The notes under the pieces: generated by a model
Databases searched by the model: none
What the model saw: the letters and a program-made list of their open reading frames with translations, nothing else
Told to the model about the DNA's origin: nothing
DNA from: Hypomesus transpacificus
Taxonomy: Eukaryota; Chordata; Actinopteri; Osmeriformes; Osmeridae
Assembly: GCF_021917145.1 (NCBI RefSeq)
Contig: NC_061070.1
Coordinates: 11,132,078-11,196,077 of the forward strand
Direction: 5' to 3'
DNA: 64,000 bases
Position numbers and translations under genes: made by a program
Part shown: positions 46,950 to 61,100 of the stretch, in pieces
Numbering within the stretch: position 1 is the first letter of the stretch
Layout: the number at the start of each line of letters is the position of its first letter

Positions 46950-48750
46950 TCAAAATCTCTCAGCGGTTCGGCTGGCCACTGCCCTGATATTTCCATAGAC
47001 CTTCGAAGGTGGACTACCTGTAGAAGACACACAGCTAATGTCACTTTCTGTAGCTTATTACATGTAGCCGGTGCATTTCCTTAAGCAATGTGGAAGTGAT
47101 TCTGAGATGTGACATATCCATTCCTTTACCTAAGATGAGGTTGCATATTGCTGTCCGTGCCATCTTGATATTCTGGAAAGATCCTAATATGTGTATTTTC
47201 CTGTGGAAAAATTAACACAAAAGTTTAGAACTCATATATAATGCTGAATACATAATGATACTGAATATGAGTAAATCACAATCTCAGTAAGAAGTCTAAA
47301 CTTGCTCACAGGAACAGAAGGCTACTCACGTGTCTGCAAGCACAATTCGTGTCTTGGTGACATTTTCAATTGTGAATTTCGTTTTTCCTCCTTTCCCTGC
47401 TATCCTTCCAATAGCTCTAGACAAATGGTCTCCCTTCAGTGGTTTTACTGTCAAGAAGAGACATGAAAACATGAACACATTAAATACAGGATAGCAGAAT
47501 ACAACAAAGTAATACAGAGTGTTGAATCGTAAAATGACGGAACAGCAGTGAGGCAGTTTCTTACCATCAGTGACCTCAAAGGTTTCAAGAAAAAGTTCAT
47601 CTAATCTGATGAGGGCTAGGGCATCCTGGAAAAGAGACAAGACAGGACTCTGCAGTCAGACACTTTCAAACATTATAAAAAAGAAAAGAACATCCTTAAA
47701 AAAACAATTAACCAAACTTCCAGTCCACACAACAAATGGTATGTATTCATGTAATTCCTGGTCGAGAGCTAGTTACCATGCATTAAACTTCTTAATGAAG
47801 GTGCTTACCTCAACTTGGAATCCTAGAACAAAAGCCTTAACAAAATCTGCAGCTCTTGTAAGGGACCCGATGTCCTGTGTCTCTTTACATGTCTGGAACA
47901 TTGTTTGTAAGGTTAGCTTCATCTTAAAAGGTTGCATCATGTTTCATGATGCTAAAGTGATTAATACTTTGTGGATGGATAACTCAGGAAAAAGTGGTTC
48001 CAAAAAATACAGTTTAACAGTTAACTACTGACTAACGGATTAATATGCTTCTAAAAGGAGGTACAATCATGCACCGAGGAGGACTGTGTCATTGCACTTA
48101 CTTTTATTTCAACATTTCTGGTTTTGAGGTTAAATCTGACTTGAAGTTGGAGGTTCTCCACAATGGGAGTGAAAATCTTCAACCAGTTCTCTTTCAGGGG
48201 CGTATACCTGTGGGCTGGGACAGCTACTTTTCGCATCTCATCTATGCCACCCTTTAAGGATAGGAAGAATGGCGTTTATATTATGTATTTCAAGACGATC
48301 ATTAATGCAGTTCAATTATGAGTCACCACGTACAAAACAGGTGAAAGTAGCAGAAGGGTTCAGAAAAAAGACATGGTAACAGCATAATGTGTGACAGGCG
48401 CATAACAGTGAGGTTTTCCATGATCCATCTGCGCACGCGCGTGGCCTTGCATGACGGCAACCCAATTACTATGTTTGATCATCTAACTAAATACATTTTT
48501 GGCCATGGCAAAACATGTAATTACATTAAATTAAAGCATTCGATTACTATACCGTAAGTTTGTCGCCTGAAATTGGGGGAAACTGGGGTCGCTTGCATGC
48601 CACGGAGTCCTCTGGATCCATGTCTACTACATCCTGCTCGCGTTTTCGCTTTTGAGTCTTTTTTGATTTTACTTTTATGAAATCGTCTGCTGTGCTCTCA
48701 CTGTCCATTGTGGCAGTAATAGCTGGAGTTGAGTTATTGCCAGTGTCCAT
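46950..48750 (-). CDS. pno1: RNA-binding protein PNO1 (40S ribosome biogenesis)
   Basis: KH-domain factor of the small-subunit processome and partner of the NOB1 endonuclease in 18S rRNA 3'-end maturation; nucleolar and cytoplasmic. Seven exons on the minus strand (48553..48750, 48102..48251, 47809..47892, 47565..47625, 47330..47447, 47130..47200, 46950..47017) give 249 residues; human has 252. The first about 65 residues are a low-conservation acidic and basic tail. Then [58 protein letters not shown] with the GxxG KH loop, [20 protein letters not shown] and the C-terminus [14 protein letters not shown]. Shares a promoter region with dnaaf10. Confidence 0.97.
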
Positions 48751-49168
48751 TACGAATTTGATCTCTGATGAGAAAAATTTCGTGAAATTCGGGACGAGTA
48801 CCCAAACCTTGACATGCGGTTGTTCCCGTGTTGGTGTGAAAGACCTTATAGTGGTTCAACACGCGCCTGAAAAATATAAAATACAACCTCTGTGCTACTA
48901 TGAGTCCGTTGTGACAATTCCAAGTGCCTTTCATGTCCACAATTTAGAAAAATATGTTTGTTAATACTGAAGACAAATAAGCAAGAGATTTTTTATACAA
49001 AATACATTGCAACCGTTCACATTTTATCAGGCGAATATGTAAACAGCTTCAAGTACGGAACTAGGAGCACGTCGTTGGTTGTGTGGACGTAAGTAGTGTT
49101 GACAAGTTGTGGAAACAAGCTGAAAGCCAGTGCTGTGATATACTTGTCCTTATTATTTACCAGTAAAG
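48751..49168. promoter_or_regulatory. Bidirectional promoter pno1 / dnaaf10
   Basis: The start codons of two divergent housekeeping-type genes are 418 bases apart. The same head-to-head pair exists in human 2p14. No TATA box is visible. Confidence 0.7.
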
Positions 49169-52100
49169 ATGACAGCGCCATTTGAGAAGCCTCAAATCAT
49201 AGCTCACATACAGAAAAGTTTAAACTACACAGTGTTTGATAGTAAATGGATACCATGTAGTGCAAAGTTTGTCTGCATGGGAAACTTTGCAAGGGGGACT
49301 GGGGTGATGCAAATTTACGAAGTGCAACATGGAGAAGTCCAACTTGTGAAAGAGGTATATTTTGTATTTCTCTCGGCTACGTTTTAAAATACTTTACATA
49401 TATATTTTGCTGTTATTTTAGTTTGATACCGTGAACTGCTGTTTTGATAAATTGCTAGCCAGCTAGCTTCCTAACCTCAGTCTTCTGGAACAGTCCTGGC
49501 AGGATCTGTCTGTTACCATAGCAACTTGTTGCCAACAAGGAAAGAATACCCAGTATTAACTGTCTTAGCAAGCACACCTATAAACTATCAACTAGCCTCC
49601 TTGGTCATGCATTTTTCTTGAGTTCTGAATCAATCACATCAATTGTGTATGTTTTAGATTGAGAAAGCAAAGCCCATAAAGTGTGGGACTTTTGGGGCCA
49701 CATCTCTTCAACAACGGCATCTTGCAACTGGGGATTTTGATGGGACTCTCAACATATGGTATTCCCGTCATTTAAATGTATTACAGCTAAGCCTTCTAAC
49801 AATCACTATACCACAAACCTATTTTTAGACACCAGCTCCTTAGCATTAAGCCACCTTTACATGAGGGTATGGCTTATAACACCACAGCTATATCATGGAA
49901 CCCTTTGAAAGACATGCATGAATGAGTGCAAAATCACTGTCAAGGCCGGGATACATTTTGTGCTCTGATCTACAGGAACCTAGAGGTGCCTGAGGTTCCA
50001 GTGTACTCAGTGAAGGCTCACAAGGAGATTGTGAACGGCATAGATGGTGTTGGAGGCCTTGGGATTGGTGACGGTGCTCCCGAAATAGTCACCGGGAGCA
50101 GAGATGGTAACTTGGATATGACCATGAAATGACTGCATGTGCTCCAGTCCTTAATAAATGGTTGATTCTGTGTCCGGAATCTGTAGCTTATTTGTCAATC
50201 CTGCTTTGTTATTCGCAAGCAACTAGGCTTATTGTCTGTACATTTTCAAAGGATGATCCGCGGGAGTAAAGCCCATATTCTTCTACTGTGTGTCACTCCT
50301 CATCAAGACAAAGAAATGTTTTAGCCATTTCATTAAGTGTACTATTATGGGATTCCCGTTGCTTTCCAGGCACAGTAAAGGTGTGGGACACCCGGCAGAG
50401 AGACTCACCCGTGGCCAACATGGAGCCAGGGGAGGGGGAGCCCAAGAGGGACTGCTGGACTGTTGCCTTTGGTATGCAGTAGGAGGTTATGCCATACATG
50501 AGCAAAGTCTCTTTGGTTTTAGCTTCTTATGCTTGTTCAAGTCCACCATATAAATGAGTTGAATTCATTGAATGATATAGGATTGGTTTAGATACTATCA
50601 CTCAGTTAATCTAACTGACTGTGCCCAAGAGAAATGTGTCCCATCAATTTCAAATTTCAATATTAGCTTATTCAGCATCTGACCTTTTATACAAAATGGC
50701 TACTCAGGTCATGCTTTTAATGACCAAGACCGCTGTGTCTGCGCTGGCTATGACAACGGTGACATCAAACTCTTTGACCTCAGAAACATGTCTCTACGAT
50801 GGGAAACCAACATAAAGAATGGGGTGAGTTTCTTTGTTTGTATGCTTCCTAAAATGAAACCTGGTAGCATAGTTCCCTCTAACAGTGTAATCTTTCCAAT
50901 TCCAGCCTTTGAAATAAGAATTTACTAGATTGACTGTCATTATTGCCTCTGACTGAGCGGATCATGAATATTGTTATTCTTCATTCTGAGATAATGAGGT
51001 TAGACGTTTTCTTGTGTTATTGATGGTGACATTTAAATGTTTTGCTAAAATATGAGTGTCTGTCATGCACTGTATAAGGGCTCAGAATATTCCTTTCAAT
51101 ACTTTGTTCTATATACAGCAGTAGTATGGATATGTCTTAATTCTAAGTGTTTAAACCATATTTTTTGTGCTAAATTTCTTTCTCTAGTATTTATATTAAT
51201 GGCCGAGTACTACCATCACTTTCTACTTCTGTCACTGTCCAGGTGTGTTGCGTGGAGTTTGACAGGAAGGACATTAACATGAACAAACTGGTAGCCACTT
51301 CATTGGAAGGGAAATTCCACGTCTTTGACATGAGGACCCAGCACCCCACCAAGGGCTTCGCGTCTGTGTCTGAAAAGGTAATTCAGTCGGATATTCACGG
51401 GAGGGAGGGCTATGAAGTCGGCCTTTTAACATTTCCACAGCTGGAACTACTTTGCCGTGTTTGTCCAACAAGCTCTTTGGTCAGAAAGCAGCTTGTTGCC
51501 AAAATGGACAGTGAGAAAAGGGCTGTGTTGTGTTTTCTTTCTGCCCATGTGAAAATGCTGTGAAAACACACTTCACTTCCCTGAATGCACAGCTGAGTGT
51601 TTAGAGCTCTCAGTGAGGCTTCAGTAAAATTAACTGGTGGCACACACATTTCATGGTTTAAAAAAAAGAATAATTTATTAATATTTTTTACTATGACATA
51701 TAATAATGTTTTTATGTTTTACCTCTCCTCCTGCTGTTAGTTTAATTAATTCATTAAATTGCCCATGTGTGATAGTGTGACAAAAATCATTTTCAATACC
51801 ATTGTCTATTACGTAAATAAGAGGAAGGCTAGCAGTATATAAAGTTACATTATTTTAGCTAGGTTTGTTTCTAATCCACTTTGTGATTTCAGGCCCATAA
51901 ATCTACTATCTGGCAAGTAAGGCATTTGCCTCAGAACAGAGACATCTTCATGACGGCAGGTGGAGCAGGCAACCTGCATCTATGGAAATAGTAAGAGCTA
52001 TTATAACTTTGTTGATGTTGTGCTGCATCAATCCTATTGTCCTTCTAAAACCTGGAAATGAACACATATTGCCTGCTCATCCAAAAAATTGTTTCACTCC

Positions 52101-52313
52101 TTTAGTGAGTACCCTGCCCAGAGAAGTAAGAAGGATGCAGATGAGGTGGATATGGGTGTAGCTGGCACAGTCAACCTATTGCAAAACGTCACCCTGTCAT
52201 CCCAGCCAATCGCCAGCCTGGATTGGAGCCCTGATAAGCAGGGCCTGTGTGTTTGCTCAGCCTTCGACCAGTCTGTCCGTGTGCTTATTGTGACCAAGCT
52301 CAACCGCGTGTGA
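49169..52313 (+). CDS. dnaaf10: Dynein axonemal assembly factor 10 (WDR92)
   Basis: Seven-bladed WD40 protein that works with the R2TP/prefoldin co-chaperone to preassemble axonemal dyneins in the cytoplasm. Eight exons (49169..49354, 49658..49758, 49976..50106, 50370..50471, 50708..50823, 51243..51377, 51893..51990, 52106..52313) give 358 residues against 357 in human. Blades are visible as [67 protein letters not shown] and the closing [19 protein letters not shown]. All family motifs are intact. Confidence 0.97.
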
Positions 52314-52797
52314 AGTGGAGTAAGCAGGAGGAATGCAGATAGAATATTTAAATGTATGTCTAGGGGCAACACTCTGAACTGGACATGGCTTTATTGACAT
52401 TCTTAGTATTTGTCATCCCTTTAGTTTACTTGGAATGCCCTGATTTTTCAGATGGTTTCCCTGAAACAAGCTTCTGCTTATTGGAGCCTTGCTAAACACA
52501 AAAAACAATCTGCATATATAGAATTGATGTTTGTTTTCTGATAGAAGAATTCCCCACCCTTTTTTCATTGGGTATTGTTAGAATGAGCTTTCCTCTTCTC
52601 AATATGTTGTGGGGGTCAAATGTCCTTTCTTATCCACTCTCAATATTTGTACTGATTGGAAAGTTCATGTTCACTCCAAAATTAATTGATATTGAATGCT
52701 GCTGAATCTTAATATATTGCTGCAGTATGTGTCAATGTTTATTTCTTTATAAGGGTGGTCCTCTGTGTTGAACTATTGTCAATTGATGTGTTTTCCA

Positions 52798-52803
52798 AAT
52801 AAA
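52798..52803 (+). terminator. dnaaf10: Poly(A) signal of dnaaf10
   Basis: AATAAA 485 bases past the stop codon. Confidence 0.65.
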
Positions 52804-52978
52804 TGGACTTTGAGAAAATCGATAAGACTGTCTGACTTGCATATTAATTATAGGAGAATGTTGTTAATAAACCAAAGACCCTGTATGTGTGTTTTGTAAA
52901 AATGGCAATGGAAATGCACCAGCAGGTGCTGGAAAAGAATGGCAAAAACTTCAGCTTTTCTCTTTGTGTGAAATTACA

Positions 52979-52984
52979 TTTATT
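52979..52984 (-). terminator. Poly(A) signal of the U-box/TPR gene
   Basis: AATAAA on the minus strand, about 100 bases past the stop at 53086-53088. It lies under 200 bases from the dnaaf10 signal on the opposite strand, so the two genes end almost tail-to-tail. Confidence 0.6.
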
Positions 52985-53085
52985 TTGTTCAAGCAAGATG
53001 TGACTATCCTGCCTAAGTCACCGCATCACAGAATAAAGGCATCCTCATAGAAGTGAGCAGAATCCCATTATCAAAGCTGGGGTTT

Positions 53086-56000
53086 TCATAGCCAGCACTT
53101 AAACTTGAAGAAGTCCTGCAGGTCCTTGTCATCCACTGACTTATTATGGATTCCAGCATAAACGCTTTTCAGAAGATGAGTCTTGAATTTCCCATCCAGG
53201 ATATCGATGTATTTCTCTATGCAACCTTGAAAGACAAATCAAGTATTAAAACTATTTAGTAGGCATATTAATAGGATAAATGTCAGATAAAAGTGTCTTG
53301 TCATCGGCTCAGTGCAATGAAACAATCAAACAACAATTCAAACACATTCTTTCCATTCACCACTTTCATCAAGGTCCTACTTTCTTAAAATGTACACTAT
53401 GTTCCTATAATATCTTCTGTACCACTGCCAACAATGTTTTGTCAGCACAGAATGACTGAAATACAAAAGGACTGGCTATATTGTCTACTTACACAGGGAA
53501 CTGTGACTGTGAGGACCCTATGAATGCACCATGTGAATGCCAACCAAGTCCACACAATCCAGTACACAACCATAAACCTTAAGATAAGAACCCCCAAAAG
53601 GTGTCCCTCTTACCCAGGCCCATGACCTTCCCGTAGGCTACGAGGTTGGGCCCTAACTGGGGGTGGTCATACAACTCCAGCTTCATGAGGTTGCGGATGA
53701 TCTCGCCCGTGATGAAGGCGTCGTCAAACGTCTGCTCGGCCACAGGCCTCAGGGGGAACCTGCAGTACACCTCCACGGCAGCCAGGGGGTCTGACTTCAC
53801 CAGCATTTCCGCCAGCTCAATGTAAGCATCATGGACCTGGGCCATCAAGCAATGGGGGGACCGGACGTTCAAATGGGCATCAAATAAGCTCCGCTACTGT
53901 TGTTTCTCAGTATATTTTGCTCGTACCCCAGTGGTCTGGCTAACACACTGACTGACCTCTGGTGCCATGGAAATGACTTCCTGGTAGAACTGGCAAGCCT
54001 GGTCCTGTGTGTCTGCGTTGCGAGAGAGGGCGCGGGCCAGGCCTAAGCGGGGGGCGTGGGACCGGCGGTTCACAGGGGTGGGGCCACCAGGGCATTCAGC
54101 TGCTGCCGACTCTGCAGTGGAATTATTTTCATGTTGTCACAGGACAGACACAAGCACATGCACAAACAGTTGGATGTTGACATCATCAAATAAATGGACT
54201 GCTATTTAGTAACTGGGTATGATAAGAGGATGTATGCGTGTGCAATCCTGATAGGAACTGGGATTCTTGATCCGCCCCACCACCATCCCACCCCTACCCC
54301 ACCCCTACCACACCCCTACCCCACCCCCCTTGCTCCCCCTTTCCCCAGGGCTGTGGAGCCTACCCTGTGGAGCTCCTGCTTTGGTAGAGCTGGGGGAGCA
54401 GTCTGTTTTGGACTTGCTGGGGGAGAGCTGAGTCTTGGAGCTGGGCTTTGCCGGGGCTCTGGATGATCCATCCGTCCTTGGTCCCGCCGCTGCTCCAGCT
54501 CGCCCCCTACAGGGGAGATGTAGAACTGTGACCGGGGGCAATCGCAATGCCTGTGGTCTGATTTTGTGCTCGTGCTTTTATTCACAATGCAAGGACGATG
54601 TATTGCAAACAGTCTCAAGTTCAAGCTGAAACAGGAGCAAATCCTCTTTCAAAGCACGGAGGGGTGGATGGATTAACTTAGAAACGCAATATGAGTGTGG
54701 AATATTTATGACTGAATAAATCATTGTGTCCGTGTCTCTCCAGTTCATAAATGTCACAACTCATCCTCATCACCTATCGCTATAACCCGTCAACACTCTG
54801 ATTCTGCTCCTTTGACGTCTTTACTCATCTGACTCACCTGGCCACAGGGGGCTTGGCGCAGGGGGCGGCCCTGGCCCCTCCTTTAGCAGGCGCAGTGGCC
54901 TTGGCGACCACTGTAGCCCCCCCTCGACCGGGGCCTCCCCTGCCACGCCCACTCCCTCTCCCAGCGGCCCCTCCGTCGGAAGGCCCCGCGGTCCCCGTGG
55001 ATTGGCTGGCTGTCTGCTTGGCGTCTTTCTCCTTCTCAGAGGCCAGCTTTTCCTGCCACCACTTCTGCTCTGCGAATAGCAGGGGGAGATGGCACAGCCG
55101 GTCGCACAGGGACACGCTTTTTCAAGCGGCTAATACGCGTGTGCGTGTCTACGTGTGTGTTCATTCCAACAGGATTATGATGATGTACGTTATAAGGATT
55201 GCTAGATGATGTCGCGCATACGTCCACACGCGTTTCTCATTGGTCAGAATGACACACAAGCGTTTCTGTCTTACTGGTCAGCTGGACGGGGGGGTCCCCG
55301 CCCTGAGGCTTGTCCTCCAGCTCGAGGCTGGCCTGGAAGCTGAGGCAGGCGTCGGCCAAGTTGGCCTTTGACCTTTCTGACTCAGGGTCGTTGTCAAAGT
55401 GAGCCAACTGGGCCAGACCCAGGAGGTACAAGGCATGGCCGTCACAAGGAGTGGTCACCACTGCAACCTGGCACACCTGTGCAGAGAATTATACTGATCA
55501 TAAAGATTTAAGGATATACTACTTAGGGTCCATGTTAAACCCTGCCACTATTTTACCATTCAACAGCATATGAGGCTAGGTTTATGTGTACAGTGGCCAC
55601 TAACACTCAGGAGTCAACACCAGTAGTCAAACACTGCTTGACTATTCACTTACAACCCCATCCAAACTCACATATACAGTTGGTGATCTGAGGCAACTGG
55701 ATGCACCACATTACTCCATGATGGTCTAACCTTCTCCTGCATATCCAGCAGTTCCCTACAGGGGGCGATGGCGGTGAGGCGGATGAGGGCGGCGAGGGCC
55801 TGGCACCTCTTGGCCACCGAGGCCTGTCTCTCCGTGCCAGGCTTGGCCAGCATGAGACCCTGGAGAAGGGCAAAGTGGGCATCGAGCAACACCCACTCCA
55901 ACTGTTGGGCCACCTCTCCCCGACACACACACTGACACACAGCCTGGGCTGCGAGCACTGCAATACTTGGGGGAGAGAAGGAGGGATGGGTATATAAACT

Positions 56001-58087
56001 CGGGCACACATAACACAAAGATAGAATAAGATACATGCTAACTAACACGGGTAGGTATATCCCTTTTTGAAAATAAATAAGAAAGAAATGAAGTAACTTA
56101 CATGTGATAGACTTGCTGTCCACTCATGGTCTTGCCTGGGAGAGTGTTCTTCTTTTGGAGGGCGGCCCCTTGCACGAGGCAGCCACGCAGGAAGTGAGTG
56201 CTGGCGCTCGACAGAGGCTCCCAAACGGCCTGCTCCACGCCCCTGGGAACGACAGCCGAGTTCATCCCAGGACCTCGCGTCAGCTCCAAACACCCGCTCC
56301 CACTCCCACCCCGGTACCTGTCGCTGCAGTACTGAGCGATGACGTGCTCCAGTCCCTGCTGCAGGAACCCAGCCGCCTCACTCGCAGCCTCCTCCGAGGT
56401 TCCGCTCCCCTGTCGCAGAAGAGCCGAGCCTGTATAGAACCTACAAGGACACACACAAACACGCCTCAAGAACATAAACACACATTCCGCCCAAACTCGA
56501 CCTACGGTTGAATCTCGACTTGACGTTTAGACATCCACTGGGTGTTGGACATCCAAGTAGGGGATGATTCTTGTAGGTAAGTGGGTGTTGCGGCTCCATG
56601 CGGAGGCCTCCTTACCTGAGAGCAGGCTGGGAGGGTCGTAGGGCCAGGCCGGTCTGCAGGTGCTGCAGGGCCTCCCGCTCCAGCCCCTGCAGCAGCAGCA
56701 GACGCCCCGTGTGCAGGTTAAACTCCCAGTCGTCGGGGCTCAGAGACCAGGCGTCCAGGTACTTCAGAGAGGCCCTGTGCATGCAGCTCTCCTTGTCCCT
56801 GAGGCCTGCACTGCCATCCTGGGACAACATTGGTCGAGAGCAAAGGGTTCATGTTGTTCTCCGTCATTCATCTTGAGTACTATGACATGGCATTGATAAG
56901 GAATCGGTTCGGCTCATTTTGAATCAAGTCTACTCATAGTATTGGTTACAGGGAAATACACTCTGGCTGTACATGATCTTTATGTTGCATACTGTTCGCT
57001 TAAAATAATATATAAGAAGGCTCTTAGATTTATTTTAGGCACTGAATGATGAATGGCATTTCAACAGCCAGCGAAGTCTTCTGAAGTCTACTCTCACCTT
57101 TCATCTAACAGCCATTGATCTGACAGTTCAGAGAAGGCATGGAGATCACAGACACACACACACACCCACCGACACACACACACATACACTCGCGGACACA
57201 CACACGCCCTGCAGAGCTACCATCACATTATTATTAGTGACGGTGGAAGGTCCTGTGTCACTGTCTGAGAATGGGGACATGAAATTGATCTGTCTGGTAG
57301 GGACGGAGGGTACGGAGCGTCGTCCGAGTACCTTGCCAGCCCTCTTGGAGAGCCAGATGTAGAGGGTTTGGACGTAGTCGGCCTTGCCTGACTGGTCCTG
57401 TTCCTTCAGCTGGTGGTACTCAGTGTCCACGGCCTTCAGCTGCTTCTCCAGGGTCGGCGTGCCGGTGAAACCATGGAGCTTACAGAGAGCCAGGATGTCG
57501 TCCTGAAGGCTCGTTGCCTTGGCCCCTCTCAGCTCCTCTGAATCCCCATCTGCCTGATGACATAACATATCAGTGATCCTGAACTCGTCTTTATGAAAAA
57601 TGAGGATTGGTTTTGATGTTTGGTTAGAAGTCTCAGGTTCAAATCCTTGTGCATTCAAAGCCCCCGGTTGCGCGGAAAATATGCTGCTGCACGATTATGT
57701 TGCACGAAGAGCAGCAACAGTAACCTGGGTTATACTACAATAGCAGAGTTATACAGCAATACTATAGCAACGAATGAACGAATGATGATGATCAACACCG
57801 CACCATAATCCCAAACAGATGACAGTGTATCTGTAAATTACTTTTTTCTTCAAGCCATACATCTCTGTGGCATGGTGCTGTTCCTCCAGAGCCTGCCCCA
57901 GCAGGAAGTGGAATCTGGGATCCTTGGGTTTCAGTTTGATGGCTGAGGCGTAGTGGATGGCAACCTGCTCCAGGCTGTCTAAAGGAGACTGGCCCTCCTC
58001 ATACTGTAGCATGTCACCTGGAGAAACACACAAGCAGGCACTTAGTACACACACACACACACACGCACACGCACACGCACACGCACG

Positions 58088-58158
<71 letters not shown>

Positions 58159-61100
58159 GCGCGTACGAGCAGGCCAGGCAGGCAGCCAGGCTCTCACAGG
58201 CAGGCTCTCATAACAAAAAAGGAACATGGTCTTCGTGTGAGAGCCTCTTCTCTTTCACTTATGAATCATTGCATGCATCTTTTTGGCATTAAATATTCAG
58301 TGAGTGTAACTTGTCTTGGCAAAAACGCCTATTACCTGTCACCCTGCATTGATGTCAACATGTTTTACATCCCGGAAGATATAAACAAGCTTCACCCTGA
58401 CCCCGCATAAAGATTTGGCAACCAAGTGTTCAGAATTGGTCTGAATTCAGTTTTCTGTTGGAGATACTTTTGGCATTCCTTGAGGGTTAGATTTCCTACC
58501 TCAATAAAGACAATTTAAGATGTATTTCCGGAAGTGTTTTGTGTCGACCAACATGCACACAAAAACATAAACTCCCTCTCGAACATTTGAACCTAAACAT
58601 TTTCTACCTCAACATTCAACATTGAGCATTTTGTTAAAGTAGATTCCTTGTATTTATTCAAAGGTTGGGCTCTACACCCCAGCCTCTCTCAGGTGTCAAG
58701 AATTATGTTTCAAGGCCAATGACTCCTATCCAATACTCTAGGATCAGTCTCTGATGCCACTTATCATGTCACCACTGACAATTAGTGGCTTAAAAAAGAC
58801 TAACAGTAACTTGAGTGGCTGCATGTCAAGAGAAGCCTTTTAAGCTAACGTTAACTAGCGCTTCTTCATGTATTTTTCAATGGGTACGGCTAATCCACAA
58901 TGATCTGGGACAGTTGCCAGTGTAGCAGGCAGCCTTGGAAACTGAAACATGCCTGGTTTAGGTAGGCGCTGCCTGTACAGTTTCAGATGGTCTTGGGCTA
59001 AGGTACATAGATTATCTACGCTGTCTTCTCCAATTGCCTTTTGTAGTTTCTTCTCCCAGTTACGGACCTGAAGAGACAAAGAAGGCAATCACCATTAACT
59101 TATCATCATCCTCATCCTCACTTAGTAGATCCATACCTTCACAAGCACATAATAAAGTTTGACTGGCTGTATGATATTGAGGTCTTGGTAAGTAAAGTCA
59201 GTGTCCCTCCAAAAGGTTTCATTACCTCAAGAGTGTGCTTGGTCTCTATCTCTAAGTTGCTAGAAGATGCAAAATACTTCTTATACCAGCTTGTCTCTGT
59301 GACATCCTGAAAGAACAATTGCTTCTTGATCAAATATATTATAACAAAATCTGACAAAAGCTTAGTTGCAGTAGTGAATGTCAATAGAATTGTATCCTTA
59401 AGAGCTATAAAATAAACTGTTATTTTCACAAATACAAAACAGAGATATCTGTAATGAACTGCTTTGTCAAAATACGAACTCTCTTGATTAACCAAAACTT
59501 TATACCAACTCATCTTTATGGCAGTGTCAAAACCTAAAACACCACTGCGGTTAGACCAAGTCGTCTTTGCAGTGACATAGTAAATAAAGCATGAGGTCGA
59601 GCCTGGCTCACTGGCTGTGATTTTGGCCCTTTGGTCACACGGCTGCTCAATCATTCATGCTGACCTTTGCATCCAGGTCCGCTGACGGTTTGTGGGGACA
59701 CCGCAGCGCGTGTGAACCCACCTCGGCCAGTTTCACCAAACTTTCACATCCTTTCAAAAGACGTCAGGCAGAATTATCACCTAGCCCGTGTATGATACAC
59801 TCGCTATTAAAATATAATTAAAGAACAAAAAGCAGGAAGAAAAAATTGTAATGACAACCAAGCCTAATTACCAGTCCAGATAATGTATGTGTACTATAAT
59901 AGAATGGCATAAAAACAGAAGAAAAATAAGATATTCTACTGATATAGCCTATTTGACAGTGTTTAGTACCTCTGTATGCAAAGAAACATTTGACAAGAGC
60001 TGCGGACATTTTCCCATCCAGGTCTGGCTCTAGAACCTTCCAGCTATCTCCCAGAGGACACTCATTTAACGGGTCAACTTTCGACCTACGTGCCAGCATG
60101 TCAATGTATGGCCCGGAGAAGATGTGCTTAGGTTCACTGCATAAAGACAAGGTAACCCAATTAACAAGGATCAAGAGCTTATTGGGGAGGTTCTTTGTCC
60201 TGACAGGTTACAGCATGTTCTACCATTCTCACTTGTCCCGCACATTACAAAAACAACAGTATTTCAATTACGAGCGATATGAGACGTTTAATCCTCTCTT
60301 AAAACGATATGCCTTTCTTATTGCATGATATGCATAGTGTAGTCAAACGTTATCACTTGTTTGACTAATCCAGGAGGTTCTTGGAAAATTACCATTCCTT
60401 ATAGGTTTATACCACATATACCACTTGGTGGAATTATACCTGTTTTCAGTAGATACCTCCTATACCAGCTCACCTCTGGTAAATGGAAACAGGTCTGTAG
60501 AGGGCAGTTAGAGACACAGGGCACTCATAGTCCACACAATCTTTTGCATCACTGAAAGTCACAGCCATGGGAATCTGCTCCCGAGTCACTGACACTGTAT
60601 AAATCTGGGGGAGAAGAAACCGGAAATAGTTAAACAGTTTAACAATAGTGCATATGAAGTTTCCCGCCTCTAATTTTCATTAAAGATATTAGTATTTTGC
60701 CTAATTTGATTTTGTAATTCATCTCTTCAGCAAGACAGTGATGAGACCAGAAAAATATTATCTGGTCATAAATTCTATCAAATGTTTCACCAAACATCTC
60801 ATATTTGATAATTACTGAGGGTAAAACAACAGTATCAGTTTACCTGTGAATTGCTGCCATCTGCTGAGCAAACCTTGATCTCTACCATTGTGTCTCCAAC
60901 GTTTAGTGAGACGAATTGAGAGCTGCTCTCTCCATTCACTAAAACCTTCATGTTTTTATCAGGTACTTTGGGCAGCATGGTCATAGTATTACAATAGAAA
61001 GAAACTGTGCCTATAGAGAACAAAAATCAATGCATAAGTGATAGTATTAATTATCAATGAGGGTACATTTTATTTTTTTGCCCTTTGCAAGGAAGCTAGG

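Noticed and set aside
46729-46953. 74-codon hydrophobic frame downstream of pno1
   Set aside because: It lies in the pno1 3' UTR, has no homologue that I recognise and no independent promoter or splice signal.
57749-58156. Poly-Cys/Val frame
   Set aside because: The Cys/Val part is the CA microsatellite; only 57842..58017 is a real exon.
58855-59088. Exon 8 read-through stop as proof of two separate genes at 53-62 kb
   Set aside because: No plausible start exon for the TPR half was found, and a phase-matching GC donor joins the halves. I kept one gene and flagged the doubt.
59139-59654. 171-codon minus-strand frame
   Set aside because: It runs through introns around a real 81-base exon (59226..59306). 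The frame outside that exon shows no domain, and the exon fits the phase of the U-box gene.
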